Below are positions 11,690 through 22,521 of a stretch of 64,000 nt of DNA, piece after piece. The notes below the pieces were generated by a model. That model had not been told where the DNA came from and made no database searches. It was given only the letters and a program-made list of their open reading frames with translations. Position numbers and translations under genes: made by a program. This DNA comes from Quillaja saponaria (lineage: Eukaryota > Streptophyta > Magnoliopsida > Fabales > Quillajaceae): NCBI GenBank assembly GCA_029379385.1, contig CM055608.1, forward strand, positions 18,598,350-18,662,349, written 5' to 3'. The first letter of the stretch is position 1. Every line of letters begins with the position of its first letter.

Positions 11690-13316
11690 TCTCATAACAG
11701 GCACAGAAACAGTAGCTTCTGATAGATCATATAATGGAATAGTAACATCCTCATTTCGCTTTTCCTAATCTAAAGGTAAAGACTTTTTCAACTCAGAAAT
11801 ATCAAATTCCAAGAACTTGGTAGTTTGTGATTCCACTACTTTGGTTTCTTGTGCGGGGCAATAGAACCTGTATCCTTTAGAGTGATCTGGATAACCAATA
11901 AAGTAACAGCGAGTAGATCTGGATCGATTTTCTTCTCATTTGGGTTATAAATTCTCACTTCAGCTGGACACCCCCAAACAGGAAAATGGTTCAAGCTAGG
12001 CTTTCTCCTAGTCCATAACTAAAAAGGTGTTTTAGGCACCGTTTTACTGGGAACCTTATTAAGGATGTACAAGCCAGTTTTAATGGCTTCCCCTCAAAGA
12101 TATTTAGGCAAGTTTAACCTACTCATCATACTCTTCCTCATGTCTTTAAGGGTGCGATTATGCCTTTCGGCCACACCATTTTGTTCAGGGCTACCAGGCA
12201 TGGTATATTGGGCAACAATCCCACACTCTTGTAAGTACTTGGAAAATGGTCCTATATGTTGTCCATCAACTCCATGTTTTCCATAATACTCACCTCCACG
12301 GTTAGATCTCACAATCTTAATGACTTTCCCTAATTGTTTTTCAACTTCAGTTTTTCAAATATAAATTTATCAAGAGAATCAGATTTTTCTTTAATCAAGT
12401 ATAGAAAACCAAAATGGGAAAAGTCATCAATGAAGGTAATGAAATAACAATTTTTACATAAAATGTTAGAATAGGGTCTACTAATATCTGTGTGAATGAT
12501 CTCTAAGAGTTCTAAACTACGGGTTGACCCCTTTTTCTTGATCTTAGTCAGTTTACCTCTAATACAATCAACAAAAGTTTCTAAGTCATCAAAATCAAAT
12601 GATGGTAGGATACCATCCTTAATGAGTCTTTCAACTCTTTCCCTTGATATGTGACCCAGATGATTATGCCAAAGCATTGAGGATTTCTCTTTAATTAAAT
12701 ATCTTTTGAAAACAACTTTTTCAATATTTAAAGAGGAATTAATATTTAAGGGTGCTAAACTCATTATGTATAAAACATTGGACAAAATACACCCTCCAAG
12801 AATTTCAGAATTTAAAAGCAACTGAACTTTTAAATTACCAAAATTAAAGGAATAACCAATTTTGTCCAACAAGGAAACTGAAATCAAATTCCGCCTAAAA
12901 GATGGTACATAAAAAGTGTTTTCCAAAATAAGTTCAAAACCACTTTCTAAAATTAAGGAGACGATTCCTACAGACTCGACCTCAACTTCGACATCATTCC
13001 CGACTCTAAGCTTTGCCTCTAAATCACTTGGCTTCCTTTTGTGTTTGAACCCCTGCATGGTACAAGCAACGTGAACAGGTACACCACTGTCAAGCCACCA
13101 AGAATTTGATGGAACATTAACTAAATTGGATTCAAAACAAACGAAAGCTAGTGAGTTACCTTCTTGTTTATTTTTCTTTTCTAAACGGGATTTTAATTTG
13201 AAGCAGTCTGCTTTCACATGACCTCTCTTTTTGCAAAAGAAACGTGTTATATCCTTTTTAATGGCAGCCTTAGGACCACCTACAACAGGTTTCTGACCAG
13301 TACCATGCATTTTCAC
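11690..13316 (-). pseudogene. Copia zinc knuckle, protease, GAG-pre-integrase and integrase
   Basis: Frame 12330-13316 starts with a CCHC knuckle (FFCKKRGHVKADCFKLK). The retropepsin site is WWLDSGVPVHV, keeping Asp-Ser-Gly. The integrase zinc domain is LWHNHLGHISRERVERLI, then ETFVDCIRGK, where the first Cys of CxxC is Phe. The catalytic core begins IHTDISRP and FIDDFS, then breaks. It resumes in frame 12094-12312 with RSNRGGEYYG, where the second catalytic Asp (RSDRGGEY) is Asn, and continues to the Glu-bearing GSPEQNGVAERHNRTL. The integrase C-terminal part, with a stop, reaches about 11690. Loss of catalytic and zinc residues means an inactive enzyme. Confidence 0.88.
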
Positions 13317-14030
13317 ATCTTGAGTTTTGTTATGATGAGTAGATTTAGACTTACTCTGACTACCCTTGGTAGAACTAGGTTTGGAATGGGAAACAAAAAG
13401 TGCGGTTTCACTCTTTTCTTATTTAAGCTTATCCTTCTCAGCCACACACTTAGAGATAATATCATTAATGGTTCAGGATTCATTTTGGGTGTTATAGGCA
13501 GTTTTAATTTGGGAGAAATCAGGTGGTAAAGAATTGAGGAAATGGTAAGCCACAAAACTATCAGGGATTGGAATTTCTTTGTTTTTAAGCTTAGTTTGTA
13601 CGTGAACCATTTTGAGAATAAACTCTCGAACCCCAGTTCTATTTTCATATCTCATACCTGCTAGATCATTTATTAGCTTTCCAGTCTTAGCATTATCAAT
13701 ACCTTATACCTATCCCCCACAGTTTTCATGAAGTCTTTGTCATTTTGAGTTTCAGGCAACCCAATCAAAATGTGTTCAGAGATTGATCTCTTCATATAAA
13801 TCAAACTCAACCTATTTGATATCTCCTATTTGTCAAAAGCCTCTTTCTGAGCTATGGAGCTAGCATAAGAAAGATCAGTAGGTTTCTCACTATGTAGAGC
13901 TAAATCGATATCAATAATTCTCAGGCCAAATTCAACATATTGCTTTCATTTCTTAAAGTTGGAACCGTTCAACGATTCAATAGTAGCACTATTGTTGTTA
14001 ATAGCTAGGGAGACTGATTCAATAATAAAT
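13317..14030 (-). pseudogene. Copia gag (UBN2-type), broken
   Basis: Minus-strand pieces read IESLNGSNFKK followed by TGA where Trp is expected, then LRIIDIDLALHSEKPTDLSY, IGLPETQND, and frame 13473-13655 with VREFILKMVHVQTKLKNKEI and NSLPPDFSQIKTAYNTQNE. This is the core gag fold of plant copia elements. Several stops and shifts interrupt it. Confidence 0.8.
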
Positions 14031-14099
14031 AATGCAACATGTCAACAAATTGAGTAATTAAAAATCAAGAATAAAAAAATTATTCTCCATGAATCCAAA

Positions 14100-14400
14100 G
14101 TGCATCATTACAAACTTCCCTTTGGGCAGAAAATGTAACATGTTATTAGGATCTCATGATCAACCCATGAAACTTAAATTAGAGTATCCTAGCTTTCGAA
14201 AAGTCTATCCCCTTTGGGCAGATAAACCTTCTAGGCCAGCATACCCCAAACCATATATTTCATGTATTTTCCAAAATTAAAGTATATAATAACCCCATTT
14301 GGGCAAGAAACTATATACAATAATTTAAGAAACATCACATACTATAGCTTTCAAAAATCCCACAAATCTATATAGATAGACCACTTTGGTGGCAACCATC
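14100..14400 (-). repeat. Imperfect repeats in the copia leader
   Basis: CTTTGGGCAGA-like motifs occur at 14119, 14211 and 14296, with a weaker ACTTTGGTGGCA at 14382, a spacing of about 85-92 bp. They lie in the untranslated leader between primer site and gag. Confidence 0.55.
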
Positions 14401-15485
14401 TACATAAACCTATAAGATTATCTCAAGCCGGGAAAATATAATTACTCATTATTTATCCTTTCAAACCAAAATACATTTTAAAAGTATCTCATAGGATTAA
14501 AAACATGTTACAATTTTGAAAAATTGAATCGAAATAGAAGTATTCACTAACACATGTTATGAAAACATGAGAGTACAAAATTATTTAGCTCTAACTAGGG
14601 AGAGTACCTACTATTAACAGTTCAAGAACATATAAAATATGAAAATTAAACAGTTTTCAATAATTATTTATGTGCTACCATATTAGTTTGAAACATAACA
14701 AAACATCATTAACCAAACCAATATATCATGCACATAATATCCAAAATTTAACCATACCATAAAATTATAAAATTTAAAAAATTAATTTGGTAAAATTTTG
14801 GAGGGCAAAAGGATGGCAAAAGGTGGTGCGTGTACCACATGAGCCACCTGCCTCGCGTGGGATACACTCGCGCGGCTCTGTCTTCCTCCTCCAGCCTAGT
14901 CTTCTTGACTCAAACTGGAAGAAGCGGGTCTGTTACAACCCATTTCTAAAAACTATGTTTTCTAGAAGCTTTCGAATGCTTTTGCTTAAATTTCTTGTGT
15001 GGGGTTTGTTTTAAATTGCTTTTCTAACAATAACCCTATAATAATTTCATGTTTTATCAAGATTAATTGAAATTATAATGACATGAACCCTAACTCTATT
15101 TCATAAGGGTTTAATGCCAATTTCTCAAAATAATATGAATTATCATTGAATGATTCCTGATTATGTATAAAACATACCAGAATCTAAACCTATGATTTAA
15201 ATCGATTAAAACAACATGAAATCTTAGTTTTCAAATAAAAGCTTAATTTTGATTTTAAAATAACCCGAATCTTAAAATTTAGATTTCTCGACTTATAGTT
15301 GATGAAATCACTTAAATAATATATCAAATTAAAGATATAAACGAGACCTTTAAAAACCCTAACAAATTGGGCTCGATTTCATTCATATATGAGTTTGATT
15401 TTGAGTTTAAAGAACTGACTTATATGAACCCTATAATTTTATGTTAAATAAATAAACATAAAGGTTCTAAATTCATGTATATTAG

Positions 15486-15499
15486 GCTCTGATACCACA
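15486..15499 (-). other. Primer binding site of the copia element
   Basis: On the minus strand TGTGGTATCAGAGCC adjoins the LTR end; TGGTATCAGAGCC is complementary to the initiator tRNA-Met 3' end. Confidence 0.9.
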
Positions 15500-15982
15500 T
15501 GTTATAAATTTACAGGATCTCATGCATGAATTTAGAACACATTAATAATAAGGTTTGCTTACCTGATTGAGCCATAGCAGTGGATATCTAAAATCTCAGC
15601 CAAGCACGCCTCAGTAAATGATTGACACAGCCAGGTCTTCCTCTCCGTACTCTCTGTATTTCTTAGTAGCAGCTTTCAATGGGACAATATGCATATATAT
15701 AGAGAGGAGAGGGCACCTAGCTATTTCATGTCAGATAAAACTCTAAGAGTCCTCCTATTAAAGACTCCTAAAGTCACTTAGTCTACACTTACTGCCAATC
15801 CATATCTAATCAGATAATATATATAATCAGATAAGAAGTGTGCTTAAGCCCTATCTCAAATGATCACATAAACTATATAGGCTTTTACCAGCATGTCTTA
15901 AATGGACAAAACCTTAAGCTCGTTTTATTATTAAAAATGAAACCATACAATTAATAGTAGCCCACATATGGAATTTTAAACA
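15500..15982 (-). repeat. 5' LTR (right) of the copia element
   Basis: 483 bp, TGTTATAAAT...TTTTAAACA in plus-strand view, followed by the TSD ACTAC. A TATATATAGAGAGGAG-like segment is shared with the other LTR. Confidence 0.92.
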
Positions 15983-15987
15983 ACTAC
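15983..15987. repeat. Right TSD (ACTAC) of the copia element
   Basis: Direct repeat of 8846-8850, followed by resumption of the gypsy integrase frame. Confidence 0.9.
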
Positions 15988-16450
15988 ATCCTAAGATAAG
16001 AATGGAAATGGGATAGAGTGACAATGGACTTTATTATGGGGTGTTCAAAGACTTCAAGTGGCAGTGATGCCATATAGGTTATAGTTGAGACAGGCTAACT
16101 AAGTCTGCTTACTTTTTGCCTTTAGGATAAATTATTTCTCAGATAAACTGGCTCAACTTAACATCAAGGAAATAGTTAGACTACATGGAGTACCTATGAG
16201 TATCATCTCTGACAGAGAACCTAGGTTTACCTCTAAATTCTAGCAAGCTTTGCAAAAGGCTTTGGGGACAAAATTGAAGTTTAATACTGCTTATTATCCA
16301 CAAACAAAGAGACAAACTTCACTCAAGAAGATATACTTAGAGCCTAAATACTAGATTTCAGGGGAAATTGGGATATTTACCTACCTTCGGTAGAGTTTAC
16401 ATAGAACAATACCTGCCATCGAAGCCTACAACTAGCCTCATTCATGTCTT
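15988..16450 (+). pseudogene. Ty3/gypsy integrase core (right half of the split remnant)
   Basis: Continues the integrase from 8850. It reads EWKWDRVTMDFI-like sequence with the first catalytic Asp, then [17 protein letters not shown] text, [20 protein letters not shown] with the second Asp, FNTAYYPQTK, and FRGNWDIYLPSVEFT. Stops and shifts are frequent. No LTR, reverse transcriptase or gag of this element was found, so it is a short remnant. Confidence 0.85.
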
Positions 16451-17519
16451 CCCTCTATTTTTTTTTAAAACCTTTATTTATATTTCATTAATTGTCAATT
16501 GCAGTTACCTAAACTTATGCTTCTATCAATTTTAATAAGAAATGTTATACCACTATCTTCTTTTTCAAATCTCTTCCCATTACTTGACTATTTGTCTTCA
16601 TGAACAAATATTGAAAAGTATAAATATGGACATCTATACTTTTATGCCAATATAACTCTACATATGCATAGTAGTTGTTAAGATGGTATTAGCAGTGATG
16701 GCATAGAGGAAGAGTGAAAGTTGTTCACTTAGAGGATTGCTTGACAATTGTGGCTATGATTAGTAACAAGTCAGACCATAAAATTTTCAATAGCCAAGCT
16801 TATGCAGGAGCAAGATGAAAAAGAGGAGGTTGAAGCTTTTAGGTTTCTCATATCTGGTTAGAGAGATTGAACTATAAATCATTTTCTATAATAACAATTG
16901 AAAAGAATGCAGAAAAAGATGACCAGAAATCATGACAGATTAGACAACAGATGAGTATAAAACATCTATTGAGATTTGTTAGTAGAGTTGCGTATTGTCA
17001 AAAGAGTAAAAGTGATCCATGTATTTTATCCATATTAACAATTCTATTTTAATATTTTCATATGAACACTTTATGTCATTTCTCCTTAAAGCACGTTTGG
17101 TTCAAAATTTTCATCCATCACTTGAATTTATTTACAAGTCAAGACTATAAAAATGATTTATACTCTTATCATTATTCTTTTTAAAAATAAATTTAAGATT
17201 AGTTATGTTAAAACAAAATATATAAAATGCATGCAACATAAAAAAATATTAATAAATAAAATGAAAAAAAAAAACACACTTTAATTTTATTAATGTTATA
17301 ATCTCATAAATTATAAAATACTTTGATATTAAAAATTTTAACAAAAAATTAAATCATATTAAATAAAATCATAAAAGACTCTACGATTAACAATTAAAAC
17401 CTTAAAAAAAAAAAACAATCGATTCTATATTGAAGTAAATACATAACTTTTCCTCAAAAAAAAAAAAAAAAAAAAGAAAAAAAAAAGTAAATACATAACT
17501 TAAGTTGGTAATAATTTCC
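16451..17519. other. AT-rich DNA without recognised gene
   Basis: Contains A-rich runs. The 16-mer AGTAAATACATAACTT occurs on both sides of the poly-A tract near 17457-17486. No gene or terminal repeat seen. Confidence 0.4.
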
Positions 17520-18480
17520 TCTTATTTATTAAAATTTTTTATGTAACTCCTAAAACATTTTAAAATCCAAATCATATTTAAGAAATGTACATTAATTGCC
17601 AATTACATAAAAACCTTTCAAACTTTTTTCTAATAAAAACATTCAAGCTTTTCTATATTGAAATTAATATAAAAGTTAATTAGGTGATATTTTTGTATCT
17701 ATTAAATTTTTCCAGGTAACTTCTAAAATCTCTCAAAATTGTAATCATATCTAATAAATGTTATTTTAAAAATTCAAACCTCTCAAAATCTCTATATCTT
17801 AATTTGGTGATGATTTTTCGTATCCACTAAATTTTTCAGGTAATGCCTATAACCTCTCAAAATTATAATCGTATCTAATAAATATTATTTTAAAAATAAT
17901 TAATATAGAGAATAAATTAATTATACACATTATGAATGAAATTAAAAATGGGTCATGCATTGACCTAATTAATGTAGTAATTATTAATAGTTAATGATAC
18001 AGTAAAATATGATTAATACAATGAGTGAAAACATATGAAAAAAGAAAAAATTTAGGCAAAAATTTGTGGCACAAATTACCAATAAATTAACTAAGATAAA
18101 TTAATAGTAGTATATTGCGGATGAGTTAGAAATGAGCAGTTATGCTATGTTTTTTATTTTTAAAAATGTAATTGATATAGGGAATTAATTATGACAAATT
18201 AATAGTAGTAAGTTACGGATGAATTAGAAATAAGTAGTTACACTATTTTTTTATATAACAAAAAAAAGATAATTAATATAGGGAGTAAATTAATTGAGTA
18301 TTGAGTTATGCATTATGATAATTATTGTATGAATTATTAATAGTTAGTGGTAATAAAATGTGATTAATATATATAAGGAAGGAAAACGTTATGGAAGAAG
18401 AAAATTTTCATTAAAAAAATCAATAAACACAAATTACAGATGAATTAATGATACTTCATATTATTACCTAATTATTATAA
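17520..18480. repeat. Degenerate internal repeats upstream of a Helitron end
   Basis: The motif TATTAAATTTTT.AGGTAA..CC followed by TCTCAAAATT.TAATC.TATCTAATAAA recurs at about 17695 and 17825, with a weaker copy at 17526. A second unit (ATTATTAATAGTTA..., AATAGTAGTA...ACGGATGA) recurs at about 17940/18290 and 18090/18200. They probably belong to the element that ends at 19019. Confidence 0.6.
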
Positions 18481-18987
18481 TATTTGTTGGTTGTTATTGA
18501 TTATTAATTTTATTAAAAATGTGCATATATGCCAACTTGACATGTATGTATGAATGAATAAGACAACAAAATTATTTGCTTAGAGTACTTGAAAAAATAT
18601 ATAAAAGAAGTTCAATTCCTAAACCAAAATTTAGACAACATTTATCCTCAAACTATACACTTAACTAATATTTGATGCATTACAAACTTTACTTCTTCTT
18701 TTTTTTAAACTAAAAATGAAAAATATATAAAATGTGCTACCAAAATATTTGAATTATGCTTTAATAGAGTCAAGTGATAATTTTAAGTAATAAGCAAATA
18801 AAATATAAACAAAATAATATGTCTCGAGAGCATTTAAAAATAAATAATTTTATAACAATTTTGTAAAAATAAAATATATAAAGATATATACAACACAAAA
18901 AACTAAATAAATAAAATACAAAAATATTATAAATTTATAATCTCATAAAATTAAAAATATTATAAACTTAAAATATAAAATAAAATA

Positions 18988-19019
18988 CCCCGTGCATCGC
19001 ACGGGATGAATTCATCTAG
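18988..19019 (+). mobile_element. Helitron 3' terminus (hairpin plus CTAG)
   Basis: A perfect 7-bp stem CCCGTGC / GCACGGG with loop ATC (18989-19005), then 10 bases, then CTAG (19016-19019) followed by T. This is the canonical plant Helitron 3' end, inserted between A and T. The 5' TC end was not located, so the size is unknown; no Rep/helicase coding is visible, so it is non-autonomous or truncated. Confidence 0.85.
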
Positions 19020-19788
19020 TTATTGCATATACTTGGACTTGTAAAGTAGGAACAATGAGGGCTTTTGCATGCCAAACATGTGAAGCGAAGCACAAAATAT
19101 GTTGTCCATGATTAGAAGAACCCTATATTTCTCATGCATAAATAGAGCGCAAACAGATTTTCCGTCCTATAGTTTAACATGCATATAGAAGGCATGACTT
19201 CACAAAGAGATTTAACATTGAGGCCCCCTTCATAGGGTTTGCACATAACTGTCTAATGAATTGATATTAAAACTTAAAAAAAAAAAAATGACATATTGTA
19301 TTGATATTAAGGAAAAAAACTACAAAACAGAAGGAAAGAAAAAACATAATTACTTAGAACTCATTAAAAAAGAGAAATTTAAAATAAGATTTTTTTGTTG
19401 ATACTTGGAACCAAAAATCTAATTTTTATTATTTTCTTAAATTAAATTATTTTTTAATATTTTATCTATTTTAAGGAGTGGAGAGTTGGATTTTTCAAAT
19501 TTTGAAATAATTTTGTGAAACTATTTTTATTTCTCATAAAATTGTTAGTAACCAAAATTACTTAGAACAATGCCATGTGCCTATAGAGTTACAGATATGA
19601 AAGCCTTGAAGATAGCAACTACCACAATTGTGAACGGAATTAACGCCACATACGCCATACCCAGCATTAACAAAGATGTGGCAACATCTTATTGCAGACA
19701 GGCGCCAATAGAGGGCCCCACTAAATTTTTATAACTTGCCTCTTACCATTTTTCTTCTAAGCCAAACTGAAGTTTAGGCTGTCGCATT
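19020..19788. other. Presumed promoter side of the CYSTM gene
   Basis: No recognised gene. The last 200 bp before the CYSTM coding region are less AT-rich than the surroundings. Confidence 0.35.
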
Positions 19789-22480
19789 TTGAGCGACCCA
19801 CACTACAGATCTCTCCAAGATCCCTATTCTTCTCCGGGTTATCAATAAAAACTCTTAACTTTTTACATGTTTGATCAAATTTTTTTTTCCTGTATATATA
19901 TTATTAAAAAAAAATTAACATTGAATTTGCAGTTTGAAATTATGAATTTTGATTTTAATCCATGGTTTTGTGAATTTTAAATAGGGTACGGATCTTCATA
20001 TCCTCTGCCACCGAGTTACCCAACAGCACCGCCGTCAACATACGAAGGCTACGCACAACCTCAACCTCCTCCACCTGGGTACCCGGATACCCGGGATACC
20101 CACCACCCGCATCACCAAATAGGATACCAGGGTTATTTCAATAATGGATATCCACAGCCACCACCTCTTCCACCGCAGCAACACCAACACTGCCATTACG
20201 AGCATCACCATTACGCTGATCAAACCAGTTTCCTTTCGTTTTTGCAGGGCTGGTATGCTCTTTTTCTCTTTCAATTTGGCTTCATCTTATTTTCTTTTAT
20301 TGGCGCTTCTTGCTCATGGCTTTTAGACTTAAAATTTACTCTGTTTGATTTTGTTTTGTTTCTCGAAAGTGATGAAGCCGTTTGTTGGTTTCCATTTAGT
20401 TATATAACCAATTAATTTCTGGGTTTTTATTTGGATACTTCTTGAATAAGTTTTATTTAGATGCTGATTATGTTTAGGTATGTTGTCATAGAGACCGATT
20501 CTATTAATGTCAGTACTCAACAAGCAAATAACAATGGACAAACAATAAATGCAAATTCAATTACTATTTGATTAGATTTCAGAAATTCTTTGTACATACA
20601 TTAACATGGCATTGTCACGGGCGAAAGGCTCCTCTAAGGTGATAAATTCCAAAATAACTTGAGGTGAGAGGTGTTAAAAAGGCGATAGCCTGTGTGAAGC
20701 GAAACGATAATTATCAAAATTCTACTAGATAATATTAATCTAATTCTACCAGCATGAATACTAATCTAAATAATATTAAATTAGAATACATAAGCAAGTG
20801 ATTATATAAATTTTAAATAAATAAACAGATCAATATTTGAATTAATAATTCAACTCAACATCATAAATATTAATAATTTAAAATTAAAGAAATACACATC
20901 ATTCCAATCTATTAAAATCCTCATATGTAGTTAAATTTTATAACAAAAAATGTAGTTCCAAATGATACTGAAAGAAAAAAACATCAAAAGCAACATTTTT
21001 AAGTTAAAAATCTCATAAAAAAGATAAATTAAAAAAAATAGAAACAACTATAAAAATCCTGAATATCCTATAAACTTAAGCATCATTATCTTCAAATTCA
21101 TTATTGGACTCCTCATCCGTTCCAACTTCTTCAGATTGATAATCTTCTACATTGTCTCCATCGGTTTCCTCTGAATTAGCTTCTACCTCCTCAAATATCT
21201 GCTGAGAAGTTGATGCCTTAGACCTCAATATACTAGTTTGTCCCCTTGTATTTTTGCCTCCTTCTTCAATGTCAGATGCACTTGCAACAAGACCCTAAGT
21301 CAAACCACCATCACCATCATTAAAAAATTCATCTTCTGCTATAATATCAATATTTCCCATTTTTCCAACTAGCCATTCATTACTGTCATCAATATCATTC
21401 AAAGAGATTGGGTCAATGACATCATGTCGCTCATATCTTTCCTTTAGCTTCTAGTTATACTTAACATAAACGAGATCATTAAATCGTTGTTGTTTTAGTT
21501 TATTTCTCCTTTTAGTGTGAATTTGTTCAAACACACTCCAATTGTGTTCACAACCGCAAGCACTATAAGTCAAGCTCTAAATCTTGATTGCTAATTGTTG
21601 AAGATTAGGAGCTAAACTTCCAAATAATTTCCACAAATAGGGATTTTGTCTTTATTGTATTAACAGCTAATGGCAAAGAAAAAACACCATCAATATTCTT
21701 GTAGATTGACAATTCATCTGTGATCTTCTATTGTATGCATAGATCAGGAACCAATCTCATTAGTCAAGCCTACAATCCACTTGTAACTTCAGCATCAAAT
21801 TCTAAATTTAGGTTAGAATAATAGAACTCTGGATTCAAAAAGTGACCAGCTGCATGTAAAGGTTGATGAAGTTGACACTCCCATCTTTCATCAATGATTT
21901 TAAATATCTCTTGATATTGATGTTCATTCTCATTGAATGCTTTCATCATTACTTCCTTGGCCCTATCCATAGCCTCATAAATATAACCTATAGCAGGTTT
22001 TTTCTCATTGTCAACAAGTCGAAGAACTTTAACTAGAGGACCCATGACTTTAAGAATGTAGTAAACATCATTCCAAAAGGAAGTCATACCAGCAATCTTT
22101 TCCATTCTCTTTCCTTTTGTCTCCTTTGCCCACTTACTTTTCTTTTATTCATCGGAAATAAACATGGATTTTAAATTTTGCTGTTGCTGGTGGATGCTTT
22201 TCAAGGTCAAATAAGAAGTGCAAAATTTGGTCTTACCGGCCCTTACTAACTTTTTTTTTTTTTTGTGAATCCCCCTCATCATGTTCAAAACTCCTACATG
22301 ATTATAGATATACCCGTCAAAGATACAACCCTCTTCAAAGTTTTTGAAACTCTATGAATCTTTCCAATATCTTCTAGCATAAGATCCAAACAATATGCAG
22401 CACATAGTGTCCAATATAAATGCGGCATTTTTGCTTCTAACAACTTACCTATCATTACCAAAAAAAAAAAAAAAAAAAAA

Positions 22481-22521
<41 letters not shown>

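Larger units (their letters stand above)
8851..15982 (-). mobile_element. Nearly complete Ty1/copia retrotransposon, minus strand, inactive
   Basis: A 7.1-kb element flanked by ACTAC duplications. In minus-strand order: 5' LTR 15500-15982, primer site 15486-15499, a 1.4-kb leader (about 14031-15485), gag, protease, integrase, reverse transcriptase and RNase H (about 9989-14030), a 3' untranslated part, a purine tract at about 9324-9336, and 3' LTR 8851-9323. Domain order protease-integrase-reverse transcriptase is diagnostic of Ty1/copia. Several stops, shifts and lost catalytic residues show it cannot transpose by itself. It landed inside a gypsy integrase gene. Confidence 0.95.

Noticed and set aside
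13218..13648. Overlapping 103- and 111-codon frames in copia gag
   Set aside because: Shadows of the true gag frame, which carries the UBN2-type motifs in 13473-13655.
19565..19690. Minus-strand hydrophobic stretch ending in a stop (LGMAYVALIPFTIVVVAIF)
   Set aside because: Looks like a membrane helix but has no recognisable family, start or upstream exon, and lies in the presumed CYSTM promoter side.
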